Shown here: in pieces, positions 13,301 to 26,760 of the stretch
How the letters are laid out: each line of letters starts with the position of its first letter
Numbering within the stretch: position 1 is the stretch's first letter
Assembly: GCF_004027225.2 (NCBI RefSeq)
Contig: NC_044284.2
Coordinates: forward strand, 39,542,420-39,606,419
Length of the DNA: 64,000 nucleotides
Origin: Strigops habroptila
Taxonomy: Eukaryota; Chordata; Aves; Psittaciformes; Psittacidae
Direction of reading: 5' to 3'
Notes under the pieces: model-generated
The model's input: the letters and a program-made list of their open reading frames with translations, nothing else
What the model was told of the DNA's origin: nothing
Database searches by the model: none
Made by a program: the position numbers and the translations under genes

Positions 13301-15796
13301 CTGGCATATGTACATGTGTGCACGCTATCTTTAGCCAACAAGCCTTTGCTTGCCTTGCTGGCAGGATTCAGCTTGTGTTCAGGGTGAAGACGTCCTGCTC
13401 TAAAACAGTCACAAACTTGCTGTGCTGGAAGGAAACTATGCATTTAGCATCAAAAATAAAATGACACAGAGGTTTTTCAGTCTCTCTCCCAGCAGAAAAG
13501 AAGGGCTGAACACTCCAAAACTCCCAGCAGAACTCCACATCTTACGTACTCCCAGTGACTTCATGCTACTTTTGAAACCAAGCCCATTTTGGACAGCTTT
13601 CAAGCATTATCTGGGGAGGAGGGAGCTGATTATTCACCACCTTTCCCCCAAATGAGAGAGGAGGGGAAAGGATGAGGTTGCGCTACAAAACTACGCCTAC
13701 ACTTGCGAAGGAGCTTTCAATTATCTGATGGAAGAGTATCTGTCCCCATGCTCTGCTTTCAGGCATCACTACCTATATACCCCTTTCATGCTCTGCCCAA
13801 GTACTCTCACATCCTGAACACCCCACCAGTGATCACCATACCTCTTCCCAGCGCTTCAGAAGCAGCTCCAGGCCAGCAGATGGGCTGGATCCTTCTAGCA
13901 AAAGTGCCTGGGCAGGAACCGCTGCATACCCATGCAAAAATGCATCGCTCTAGGGGCTTTCTTGCTCATCTTTATCTCTGTGTGGGCAGGACACATGGTA
14001 AAGGGAGACCTGTGTAAGAAAAGCCCTTGGGTATGCTAAACTCATTTTCCATTCCCCCAGGCACCCACTGATTAAGCAAGTAGGTGAAAGTTGCCAAAAA
14101 CCCAAACCACCCTCTCCTTAGGACTAATGAATACAGTTCATTTGCAGGGCCAAAGAGCACTCTTTTGGTCCCCAGAAACAGAAGGCATAACCATTTTTAT
14201 ATCTATATTCTACAGAGATTTATCACCATTCATTGGTTGAAGCTGTTTGCTGGCAAAGCAGCTCTACAGCTCCGTACAGGTGGCAGATGACTTGCAGGAA
14301 ATCCTTCTCCTAGGAGATGCCTATGCCAGCTTTTCATGTCTTGGGAAGCTTTTTAACAAAAGAAATGCTTACGCAACATCAGCCACTAATTCTTCAGGAG
14401 CTGTTCTAGCAATTAACCCAAAGTACCAACACTTCAGCCTCCTTCTCTCCACATCTATATCTAACTCTTAGATATGCAACAAATATCAGCAGCTCAAGAG
14501 TCCTTTATGGGCTCTCTCATCCATCTCTACAGAAGCTCCAAGCGCATAAAGAGGAAAGTAAGCCACTGTGGTGTTATTGATTCTAAAATGAGTACTCCTA
14601 TAAATCTAATTGCATTGGGATGCACAATCTTAAGCCTCATTTATGAAAATTAGATTTAGTTTCACCTTTTTTTTTTTTTAATAATTCTTTGTGATGAAAA
14701 GCTTTAAAAAAAAGACATACAAGTTAACTGTTTACTAAGTGATTTCTCCACTACAGATCAGTCTGTTGCCCCTGAATCTGCTTCCAGGAGAGCCAAGCAG
14801 TTGCATAAATATCAGTTTGCCCGCTTATTTAATGGGTTATTAATTTTTAAAATGTCGTTATTAACACTTATGTAAAATCAGCTAAAACAAGCTAGGACAG
14901 CTGAATCTCCAAAGAAAGATGTTTTGCATAAAGCAAAACTCCACAAGAATTCAGTTTTTTCACTTAAACATACACATGAATGTCTTCCCTGTGAAGATCC
15001 TCTCGCGGAAATGCTCTCTAATCTCTCAATCTCTTTCTCAGGTTTCTTAATTCAACTAATGAGCTGCATCCATGTGCAAGGCACAAAAGTGGGAATTTCA
15101 AATTGCTCATTTAGTTTGTTTTTGAAAAGTCTGAGTTTTCAAAGCTCACACTAGCTTTCCATAATTCAAAGTCCTCACTTTGAGTTCATCTTTTAGGGTG
15201 TTTCAAAATTGGCTGCAACTGGAGTCCATCCCCATCTCAGGGCTAAGCATCCCCAGTGCCTCCTTCCCACCAGCCTGCACTTACGTGGCCCCAGGCACAC
15301 TTCAGTATCACCAAGGCCACCAAAAGGTTATCTTGCCATCAAATTAGCTGCTGGGACTTACTCAGGCAAGCCGATACAACCAGCCAAGGGCTGTATGATT
15401 CCTTGCCCCCAGCTGCAGTCAAGTGGGCAGGGCTGAGAGAAGCCAATGTACCTTGAGAGACCATGAAGCCACACCTTCATTCCTTGCCTCCCAAACTTTA
15501 AGCACCCCACTAAGCTGTAGGACAGTTATTCTGCAAGGACACTGTGATTCACGAACACAAAATGTTTCTGCCTTGTAATCTGTTGTCACAGCAACTGAAC
15601 ACAAAACACAGGATTGTCAGCATGAAAACCTTTGGGCTGGTGGAAAAGCAAAGAGGGGAAGCAGCAGATGCGCAAGATAAAATGGTATGGAGATACACAG
15701 CAAGTATTTGAGCACCTCGTGACAACTGTCCAGCCCAGAACAGAAAGCTCAAGCTTCCTACAGCTCATCCTTATGGCTTATAGTTCATTTTGGAGA

Positions 15797-16127
15797 ACCA
15801 TAGAACAGTTTCGGTTGGAAGGGACCTTTAAAGGTCACCCAGTCCAGCCCCCCACACCCACAACAGCAGGGACATCTTCAACTACATCAGGTTGCTCAGA
15901 GTCCAACCTGTCCTTGCATGTTTCCAGAGATGGGGCAGCCACAACTTATCTACAGAACCTGTTCCAGTATCTCACCACCCTCACTGCAAAACAAAAAAAA
16001 AATCTCCCTTATACCTAGTCTAAATCTCCCCTCTTTTAGTTTAAAACCATTAGCCCTTTTCCTATTGCTACAGGCCCTGCTAAAAAGTCTGTCCCCATCT
16101 TCCTTATGAGCCCCCTTCTAGTGTTGA
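15797..16127 (-). mobile_element. CR1 LINE fragment (3' end)
   Basis: It starts with CATAGAACAGTTTCGGTTGG and runs through GGACCTTTAAAGGTCACCC to a segment matching the CR1 ORF2 C-terminal region, so it is a CR1 3' end in reverse orientation. The coding part is disrupted, with an A-rich interruption near 15990-16000, so this copy is older than the one at 3060-3494. Confidence 0.9.
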
Positions 16128-19100
16128 AAGGAAGACACTTAATGATGATTTGGTTGTTTTACCTTGGTAACATTGTTCAAAGAAACAAAGTGGCATGTGT
16201 CCTTTAGGCAGAGTAGATGGAAGACACTCCAGGAATGCTTTACCTATTATTTATTAACCCTTATTATTTTAATTACTGATTCAGAACTACCAGTAATCTT
16301 TTCCAAAAGGGTAAGAACCCTCCCCTTCAAAAATCCTTACACAAGCTTTTCTCAAGGATGAAAAAAAAAAACCAAACCCCACAGAGACAGAAGTTACAGG
16401 CTCTTTTAACTACAAATACTCATTTACGCCATAAAGAAAGTCTCTGCTACTGTAGACCAGTCTCTGTTACCAGTTAACTTAATTAAACATTAACTCTGTG
16501 ATATAAAGAGTATGATGTTCCATTCCACAATATGCAAAACCATCCTCAGTTGTCCTGTAGGTCCTGTCTTTCATCTCAGCAGGCAGATGCAAGAATAAAG
16601 ACGTGGTCTTAGCATCTACCTCAAGAAGCAGGACAGTCAGAAAGTCACCATGGATTTACAGATTTTATTATTTTTTTTAAAGCACAGTGAGGCTGTCCTT
16701 ATTTTAGACCTGGCAAAACACCTCATAGTACCATCAGAAGCAACTGCCATTTCTTTCCCAAAGGCAGACAAGCATCATCCAGCTTGATGAGTAGCTGCTA
16801 CATATAAGACACCTTCCACAGGCTCCACGCCTACTTTACAACCAAAACCTTTGACAATCCATCACTTTTTCTAAGTTACCTGCTGAAAGCTGACTTTAAA
16901 ACATCAGCAGGAGAAAAGCAAAAGCTGATGAATTTTAACTATATGTTTTAAGATAAGCTTCCCTTGAGGGGCCAGCACAGCTACCTGAACAAAGCAAGTG
17001 TTTCTACAGACGGCATACAGAAGCACATGCTCCGTTTGCACTTCGGACTATTACCAGCAAATTTCTTAAGCAAGTCCGGGCAGGCATCATTCCTCAGAGG
17101 GGGGTGATAAAGAAAGTCTTCCCATGTTACATTGATTATGCACAGAGTGCAGAGACATGAACTGAGCACTTTGCACATTCACATCCTCCACAGGACCAAT
17201 GGCAACACAAACACATTTTCTTGAGGTTTCTTCCAGCCTGTCTCTTGTGGTTTCCCCGAAGCCGTGAGCCGGTTTCTGTGGCAGGACTGGAGGAAGCAGC
17301 AGGGATGCCCAGACGCAGCAGCTGTGTGATTGCAGGAAGGACAAAAGCCAGCAGGGCTGCCCACACTGCTGTGAATTTCAAAGGCTCACGCAGTTTAGCC
17401 TGGCAGTTTAAACTTTCTGGTACACACTGCTAATGACGCAAATTAACGACTCCAAACTAATTGTTTTTGCTGATCCACCTCCCCCCAACCCCTCTCTATA
17501 CCCTGTATAAGCATTCAGTGCCACTTCCACCAATGGGATCCCCCTTTCAGAACACATTTCATTCCCTCCCACTGTATTCAAGTTCATGTCAACTTTTTAG
17601 GGGTGGGAGCAATAAAATAAAAAGTGGGATTTGGGGGACAGAAAGGCTGGGAGACAGGGTCCCTCCCATCTGCCATAGCAGCATGTTAATTTTCTACCAT
17701 ACGGTTCACAAAGGAACATGCCACAGCCCCGGAGTTGCAAAACAGACTGAATGGATTACATGAAAAAGGTGATTAATTCACAGACAAATTAATGAGGAGA
17801 CATATTTCGTGCAAGGTTTTGCAACAGGAAGAATTGAGATTCCTATAAACATTTGCAGACTCTTCCACAGCGTGACACTGTCCAGGCAAAGATCAGTGTT
17901 AGCGGCCCAGAGCATAGCACTGTTGTAACTGCACATCCAAATTCTTGGTTAATTAACCATTAATCTGGCAAATAGGAAAGTACAAAGAGACCAGAGCCAA
18001 CTACTTCAAGTGCACCACAAAACCAGTGCAGTTCCTTCCGTGACACCAGTAAGAACTTCACAAGGGCTGTAATAATCAAAGCTCTCAAGCTCTGCTGACA
18101 ACTGCAGTACTCGAGCAGACAGTGCTGCAGCTGTATCACAGCTGCTCCTAGCAATTTTGGGATACCATAGGTAGGTGCTATGAATTAGGAGTAAAACATG
18201 ACTTGTCATCAAAAAAACCCCAAACCAACCAGGATTGTTACTGCCATGGTTTTGCTTGAACTTGCAGAGAATCAAAGCACAGAAAGGCAACAAACCCAAT
18301 TTTGTGAATCTTCTGATGTTCTTCCCTAGTGCTACCCATGTACTTTCAGAGCCACAGACTAATGAATTTTCCTAGCGATTTCTAAATATATCAATGGATA
18401 CCAAATTCAAGGTCTTTCAAGAGTACCTCTTGGATAATTTTTCATGGAATTGTGCACTCCTTGCTCAAAGACCAGCGGTAGTCTGCCAGGGAACACAGAA
18501 AACCAGCCTGAGGTGCAAGGCACGGCCCAAGTTCAGGATTTACAGCCTTTCCAGCATCTTCCAATAATAATTGTAAAATAATTGCAATACCTGTAAAATG
18601 TAGAGGCATTTACTACGATTGGAAATATCAATCCTTCACAAAATCCACAAGCTTCCCTTCCCAACCAGAAGTTAGGTACTCTGGCACTGCAACAACCTAC
18701 TTGCAATGTTTTCACACAAATCGTCCAGAAGAAATGGACAACACTAAATACACTTTCTCATAATAGTTAGGATAAAAGTTAAAAGGCCTTCATTTCCTAT
18801 GAGTGCTATGAAGCTTGTGGAAAAGCTGTACTGTTACTTTCAAAACAATCTGTACTTTGTTCCATAAGGATCTTGGGTTTAGCTGCCCCAACAAGTGGAG
18901 GCACCAGGAACTGCCCTGGTCCCCTCCTTTCAACTAGGAACTGCCAGCGGGAGGCAGGGTGTGAGAAAAGGGCAGCACACATGTATGGGTGTATGCAGAG
19001 TCACTCTGCTTAGAAAGCAGAAGAGCGGTGACTCGTGTAATGCCAGTAATTTAATCAGTTAACTCATGCCTGCAGAGCACAGATGGAGGGGACGGAAGAG

Positions 19101-21065
19101 TCACCCCAGCCCTGAGCACCCCTCCCAGCTGCACCAGCAATCCCAGCAGAGGGGGGCCAGAGGAGGGAACAACCTGAGAGGCAAAGCAGGGAGAAAACTA
19201 GACTTCATTAAACAGACACCACATGATGATGGCAGTATTCAGAGTTCATGTTTCACTCTGGCAACAGCACTAGCCCCTGCAGCAGCTGCCCCATCCCTGC
19301 AGCCCCAAATCTCTTTATTCCAAGCTTTTTCAATCTTCTTCATAACCCTGCTGGGAATCAGCAGTGAAAAATATTAGTTTTTATGATGAAATAAATGGCT
19401 TCAACTCAGGAAAACTTGTAACTGTTCTTTGATGGGCTGCCTCCCCCACCACACCAAACCCTAACATGCGCAAGAGGAGAAACTACAGAGCACTATTTAG
19501 CGTTCCATTTTGAACTTGCATTGTACTTCTCATCTGAGCTTCACTGGAGTCTGACCAGAACAAAAACCACCAGCCTCTTGTCTGAAGGCACGTATAAAGC
19601 AGCCAGCATAGGAGGGCAGCAGCAATGCTGCCCACGCAGGCTGAGAGGCCACTGCTGGGACCAGAAGCGCAGGGAGAACAACCCCATCACAGGAGGGGGG
19701 GAACCTTCCCAAACTGCACAGCCCAGGAAAACCTCAATACCAGGGAAACAGGAGCAGGAGGAAGGTTAAGCCCAAGCAAGCTGCAAGGAGCTTCAGAAAG
19801 AAGAATAAAGGGAGAAGAGCCAGAAAACACAAGTAAATCAAACAGGAGGTCTGCAACCACGGCTTTAACCATCAGCTTCTCAACTAGTTCATCAGGCAGC
19901 TAATTCAGTGTTGAGAAACCGCTTGTCCTACATTACTGCAGCCAGGGCAGCAGGACCCATGAGACATGCAAAGGCAGCCAGCGAAAGCGGAGAAAAAAGC
20001 AGCTGGAAGGAAAGCATCAGCTGCTCTAACAAAATAAAAGTAGATTGCTGGGCCAACCCCTGCACCCCGACCGCCACAACAGGGCAGAAGGAGACACACC
20101 AATCCTCACAAATAAGCCACATTTATTCAGAAGCTGGGAGGCAAGGGCAGCCTGTCCACGGTCGCTCCCCAGGGACCAGCTCCACAAGCTGCCAGGAAGA
20201 AAATCCCACTGCAAAATCCCACCGGATGGGCGCACATAAAGGACTGCAGATGAAAGGACTAAAAATAATCATAACGAGCAGCGGACCACAAAAGCCCTAA
20301 GACAAGAACATTTTCTCTTCACTCGGTCAAGCTGTCCCACTTAACACTGTGATACCAAGAAGCATCTGATGGTAATTTTTCTAGAAGGGACTGATTTTTC
20401 ATTGCATTTATCTCAGTAAGAGATACTCCCAACACAAACTCCACTTTTCAAAGCATGTTGCTTATACTCCAGGATCTCCTAAGCACAGCATAACAAAGTA
20501 CAAAGAAAATGACCCATTTATTCCTTTTGAAGAGACTTAATGTAACCGTTTGCTTACAGACTCCAAGACACATTATCTTTTAATTCAAATAAGATTACAG
20601 AGATTCACCTTCCTCAAACAAAATATACAGGGAAGGGAAAGAAAACATATCAAAAAAGAAAAAAAAAAAAAGGAAAAAAAATCTGTTCAGCATCCTTAAT
20701 ATTCCACACGCACACCAAAGAAAAAAAAACAAACCAACCAGCCCAAGCGCAACACGTAGCACAAGCAGCAGCTCACCAAGGTGGGAACAAGCCTTTTGTG
20801 ATGCTGAATAGGTCGAGTTGTAAGGCAGACCTTGAAAAGTAACTTGCAAGATGAAAGTAGCATGCTTAGAACTGGACCGGTGCCAACTCCAAACTCCACA
20901 GCACTCCTTTGGCCCTGGAGCAACTAAGGGAATGAGCATCCAGGGCAACCCACTGGCAAGCCAAAGGCTACCACATGAAGTCAGCCACTGCCCACTTGAA
21001 CACACACTTGCTGGGGAAGAACCACCCCCATTATCAAGCAGTTTTTGATGTTGGGTAGGTTTTAA

Positions 21066-21110
21066 GGGTTTGGGGGTTAGTTGGGGGGGGCTGTTTGTGG
21101 ATTTTGAGGG
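21066..21110 (+). repeat. G-run cluster, potential G-quadruplex
   Basis: The runs GGG, GGGGG, GGGGGGGG and GGG are separated by T-rich spacers within 45 bp. The left part resembles degenerate telomere-like repeats (TTAAGGGTTTGGGGGTTAG), but no true TTAGGG array is present. Confidence 0.65.
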
Positions 21111-24100
21111 TTTTGTTTTGGTTTCTACCCCTCAGATGTAGCTGATCTTTCCATTACAAAGGGTTAAGAGCAATGCAAGGGCCAAGCCTTCCTCCTTTAC
21201 ATTTCATGATATCAGTAGGGGCCAGCTGCCACTCCTGAAGCCATTTAACAATTCCATACCCTGATCTTCCCATAAAAGCATCTCAAGCCCCCAACGATGA
21301 ATTTGGAATTACTTTGTCCTCCTGTAAAACACAGAACCTACCACAAAGCCAAGTCAGATAAGCATTTTCTAAGCACACTTAAAGTCTGCAACAGAGACAG
21401 GAACGTTACAGAAAGCTGAACCGAGAGCCCACAAATCCCCAAGTCTTTGCATGATCTCAATACATCATCTCTACAAACACCTTAAAAATCTTCCCCCACA
21501 AAACCAACAACCCCCCAAACCAACCGTACAAATAAGCCCTCAAGCTAATTGGAAGTCTACCTTCCATGTACAAGATGGTACTAGCTTACCTACCAAAGGG
21601 AAAAAAAAGCCAATAATAGTTTTTGGATACTATTTCTAAAAGAGGAAATTTTGAAATTCTCCGTTGCTGAGCACAGCTGTGTTGTGTCAGAACTGCAGGC
21701 ATGATTACCACTGGAAACAGCTCTTTGATGACTATCGCACTGGAATATCTAAAACAAGTAGAAGCATGGAAACAAGAAGTGCTTTGCCACCCAGTTTCAA
21801 AACAAAATGCTGAAGATCACTGAATAATAAAGGGGTTGGGGGAGGGGGATGAGGGGAGAAAGGAGGTGTTTGTAGAAGGTCTCTCATATAGGGCTGGACT
21901 GGTATATTAAGTAGAAAAAAGATTAAAGATATTTATTTTTATTTCAATAAAATTACCTTGACATTTCAGATGCTTTTTACAGCTGATGAGTTTTCACCAT
22001 CTTCCAAGCTTCTACATCATAAAAATTCAGAGAAATCATTATGTTCTACCTCAAAAGTACCTAACAAAGGTACAATCCCACAAAGGCTAACAGCAGCTTG
22101 CACCTGCAGTCTGGCAGGCTACAAAAACCAGCCTCTCATCTCAATATTCCCAGTCCTGTTTGACAACTGTACATGTCTACTAGCAGCAGCTCTCTAATTT
22201 CACAGTGCAGTTGCTTTGGTAGCATCTGTCCTGAACCTCTTGTCAATGCTGATGTGACAGCCAACATGACCATCATACCAGCGCACTGCTAAAAACCCAG
22301 CATTACTCAAGGGATGCTACAGACCACGAGAGCAATCACAAGTCCATCCTTCGCAGATGGCTTAGCATTAAGGGACTGTCCTAATATTACAAAGAGTTTT
22401 TAACACTGATAGTGATAACACAGGTTCTCAACACAAGCATTCACATTCATTCCTCACTTAAAGCCTGTAAAGCTTGATTTGAGACACACGAGGCTACTCT
22501 ATACCCGGGGGAGAAAAAAAACCCCAGTATACTCCCGTGTATGTGTCAGGACTACAGAGCCAGCAAGGTTTCTGCAATTTATTGGGATACTATGATACTA
22601 ACTTTATTTTAAAACACTCCATGGTAGTCACCAATAAGCAAGATTTCAAGGTTAAGAAATGCGTAAAAGGAGGCTGAAATGGTTCTTCTTGGGCAGGAGC
22701 TTAGAAGAGGGGCTGCAGCCCAAGACTGAGCTTCCGAAGGTTATTATGAACCAGAGACAGTGATGTTTGATGCGACTAGTTCAGTTTAACACAACCAACC
22801 TCCTATCCCAGCTAACCCACAGGCAGGAAACGGAGCCAGACAGTGAGCCTGCAGGAAATCACTCCGCACAGTGTCACCGGTGGCAGTAAATGATGAATCA
22901 GGGCCCTGAGGACACAAGGAGAAGGTCTCAGTCTACAACAGTTGTATGATTAAGGACAATGCTCACAGTTCAGTTTTTAAGAATTATATAAAGAAATATA
23001 AATTCTTTAAGAATTTAAGAATTAAGAAAAAACTAGAGATCAGAGTTTCCCATCCCATCCATCTGCACTGGAAATTATTTTCTCTACGTGTTATTTGCAG
23101 AGCAATCCTGGTTTTCATTTCCATGGGAAGTGCCAGCCTGGGATTTTCACTTGCAGACTCAAGAGAGGCCAGGAGAGCCTCCTGAAGCCTCGGGCTGTAA
23201 GAGAAATGCTACTTAATGCTACTGAATAAGCCAGAAATTTTTCAGTAAGCTAATAATTCTGAGCAGCAAATGACAGCTTCCAAGGTTTAAACCTACAAAA
23301 GCAACTATTTGACTGTGTCAAAACCAGCTATTAATCCTTCTAGCAACTCAGGGCAACTGCCACAAATAGCAGCTGTTTTTGCAGCAAAATACCACACGAT
23401 CCATCCCCCAGAATAAGCGCTCTGCCATGTATAGTTTTCCCAAAGGCGTCATGCAGTGGCATCAGCATCCCAAGAAAGACACAGGAGAGAGGAGTTACAG
23501 AAAACCTGGGAATTTAAAGAGTATGCGGTAAGTGATAAAAAGCTTTAAAGCAACTTTCTATAACTGCACTGAACAACTGCTGGCCATTAAAAGCCCTGAT
23601 CTCCTAACTATTCATGTTCAAACCTGCAAAATGTAAATCCAGCCTTTGCAAGACCAACTAAAATAGAGTCCCCTCAGGGCTCCGCAAATACCACGGTGAA
23701 GCCACTGTGGCGCAGAGCTGGCCCTTCCCAGCCCAGGCTCAACGCATCTGCGAGGGCTTCCCGGCACACCCGTTAACACCAGCCCGAGTGCCGGAAACGC
23801 TCAATGTATTCACTACTGTTTCTGGGAGAGTTTAAATCGCAGCCACACTGTGCAAAGTTCCACGTGCGCACACCCTGCCTGCTCGCGCTTGGTTTCACAG
23901 TGGTTCCCTGGGAAGGCAACGAACCGCAGCCTCGTAAAGTTTTAATGGGATAACCAGCAAGTGAAGGGCATTGCTCTGCTGCGCTAAATGAAACAAAGCA
24001 TCCCAGTCACAAACTACACAATTAAGGCACATTTTACAGCCTGCCCTTAAAAAAAAAAAAAAAGAAAAAAAAAAGGCTGCTTTTCTGTACTAAAAAATAA

Positions 24101-25324
24101 TAAAAAAAAAAAATCTCATGTGCTACAAGGAACTGGCAAATCAAGCTGAGGCTGAACATAACAACTGGCATCTTGCCTAGGCTTCCTTGTAAATGCCTTC
24201 AAATGGCAGTCATACCCCAAACTACGCTTTGCGGACAAAGTATATATAACCAAGCATCATCGCTCTCCTCAAAGCCAAATAAAGGACTGAGCAGTTAGAA
24301 AAAGGGGAGGTGAAGGAGACAGGCAGTCCACTTCTCCTAACAACCAAGAGCTTTTGTAAGTTCTTCTTCCTTTAAACATACAAGATACCACCCAGCTTGG
24401 TGACATGGATTTCTAGGCTGGTCTACAGTAGGGATTTCAGAAGAATTCAAGACAGGAACACTGAGCTCTAACCCAGTCCATGCCTGCAAACACAGCTAAT
24501 GCATTTTTAATGGAAGCAACCAGCATTTTCATTTTTCTTCTTGAAAGGCAGGCTAGCAGAGAGCTACCTTCCAGCACCGAATGCCAGCTCCTCTTCGCAG
24601 GCAATGAGAGATGAGGTAGGAATTGGTCTTTCCTGCCTACCAGATAGTCCTGAATTCATAGCTTAGACCACCAGCACCATCGGTCAATCATATCTCCTGG
24701 GCACTGTCCCTGCTGAGATGCAGCAGGCAGCCACCCACACTGGAAAAGCCAGACCGGACCGCTCCTAGCTTCCAGGCTGTTGATAAAAGCAGGGCTGCTC
24801 TCAGCAGAGACAGGGCCACACCACTGCCATGAAACATCCACCAGCGGTGCTGAGGATGCTGCCTCTTTGTCCGAGAAACAAAACACTGGGATCATAATAG
24901 CTGAAATTGAGCAGATCTGGGCAGAGAGTAAACGTATTCAGGGGAAAAATAAAAAAGAGAGGTGGCTCTAGCAGGGCCAGTTAGTAAAGGAACAGGGAGG
25001 CACATGTAAAAGTGGGTAAAAAAAAAGGTGTGGAAACAACAGAACGCACACAGAAATTAGCGGTGCAGAAGGAAGAAATGAGAATCTGCTCTGAAAAAGA
25101 TACATCATCAGGGGTCTAAATAGCAAAGCTGTGCTAAAACATATATACACAAAGCGCTGGGGAGATGCCAGAACTATCCCAACGCTCCCAGCAGAAGCAA
25201 ACAGCACAGACTGTAAAAATAACATGACACTCCAGCTTCAAAAAAAGCAGACAACTAACTACATACTGTAATGCCTTGGCTACCATCTTCTATTTAAAAG
25301 CTGGCACTGCTGCCCCAAAGTCTC

Positions 25325-25366
25325 TTATTCCTGGAATATATACGAGAATATATATTCCAGGAATAA
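25325..25366. repeat. Perfect 18-bp inverted repeat with a 6-base loop
   Basis: The arm 25325-25342 (TTATTCCTGGAATATATA) is the exact reverse complement of 25349-25366, with loop CGAGAA. The arm itself contains the smaller inverted motif TTCCTGGAA. There is no following T-run and no RNA-gene signature that I recognise. Confidence 0.9.
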
Positions 25367-26697
25367 TTCTTCCCAGGCGGTAGGGCAGTGTTGGGGTTAA
25401 AAAAGGCTGGTTGGGTCAAGTCTAAATTTGAAATAGTTCAACCTGAGGAACTGGAAAATGGAGCAAGCGAATGGGTACTTTTAAGAAAAGTGGAATAAAG
25501 GACGCAGCGGTGCTCCCCCTCCTCTCGCCCACTAACCTAATTACCCAGACACCACCCTGCCAACGAGTTCAACTCCCCTTTCTCCTGATTTACAGCTGCA
25601 AGCTCACATCTCCAAGTTTCCTGGGGGAGGACTCTTACTTAAGGGGTCTTAATACCCTCTCATACAAAGAGAAATGGCTTTTATAACTCCAGACGTTCCT
25701 CGCACAGGGACTGGTAATTACCCCAATTCCCTCTCTCCCCAGGGAGCACCCTAACTTCTGGGCACAAATCTCCTTTCCAAACACTCCCAGGACCTGAGCC
25801 TTTAACTCCGTTAATAGTGATCTGCACTGTATTTTTCTATATCAGGCTCTTTGGTACCATCTAGTCCTAAAACTAACATACATTCTGAACTGCAAATTGT
25901 AAGAAGATTCAAGAAACCCACATTCATATGTTGGCAACAGACCCGCAGTTCTTACTGACCTTTTGCAGGTTCCCCCAAAACATTACACTGATCTACATGG
26001 ACTAAACATCGCTTGATGTTAATCAAGACATCCTGAACTGCCAAAAACTCAGTGCAGGGTGGCATTTGCATGCTGAAAGCCTGGCGCAAGTGTTGAAGGG
26101 GTGCAAAGCAGTGCTAGCCATTCAAAGATACCAGTGCTTTTAGAAATAAAGGCTACTGCTGCATCAAACAAGGATACGGGTTTGAGCACACAGCCTAATC
26201 CTCAAAGATCACGCAGAACTAACTGCATAAAAGGGCTTTGTGTTCCAGAATGCATTTACGTCCTACTGAGTACGCAAATACTTGTCAAGCTCTTTGCCTC
26301 TTCTCTTAGTGATGTCAATAATTAAGTGCCCCACAGACCATGGTGTGCCATGGGGAACAGCCCGCAGGCACGCATAATCGCAGCACCCAATGTCTCACAC
26401 AAAGATTATTTGAAGACTTCACAAAAGCAGAGCAGAGCAATGTTGCAGAGGAGTTTGGGGCATGCGAGACTAAAACGGCACTTTGCAGTACTCAACAGTT
26501 CTCCAACCTGCAGTGAACTCAGGGACGCATACAAAGTTGTACAGGAATATTCACTGCTTGCACAGCACGTGCACAGATAGCTTAATGCTTTGCTATCAGT
26601 CTTCTTAGAACTAACTCCTGCTGCCACCACCACCCCCATAACAAGCTTCCAATTCTTAAAAGGGTTTACACCCTTTTACCCACCCAAAAACCTAAGT

Positions 26698-26760
26698 GAA
26701 AGAAAAAAGAAGGGGGGGGGAGGAGGGGAAGGGGAGGAGGAAGAGGGAGAAGAAGAGAAA
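26698..26760 (+). repeat. 63-bp uninterrupted polypurine tract with G-runs
   Basis: All bases are A or G, including G9 and several G4 runs. It can form a G-quadruplex or an H-DNA triplex. It lies about 2.2 kb into LAMC1 intron 1, counted from exon 1. Confidence 0.85.

Noticed and set aside
20595..21005. A 136-codon minus-strand frame with Phe-rich and Leu-rich segments
   Set aside because: The Phe runs come from poly(A)/poly(T) tracts. There is no known family pattern and no conserved splice context.
21061..21085. Possible interstitial telomeric repeat
   Set aside because: It contains only loosely similar G-runs (TTAAGGGTTTGGGGGTTAG) and not a TTAGGG array.
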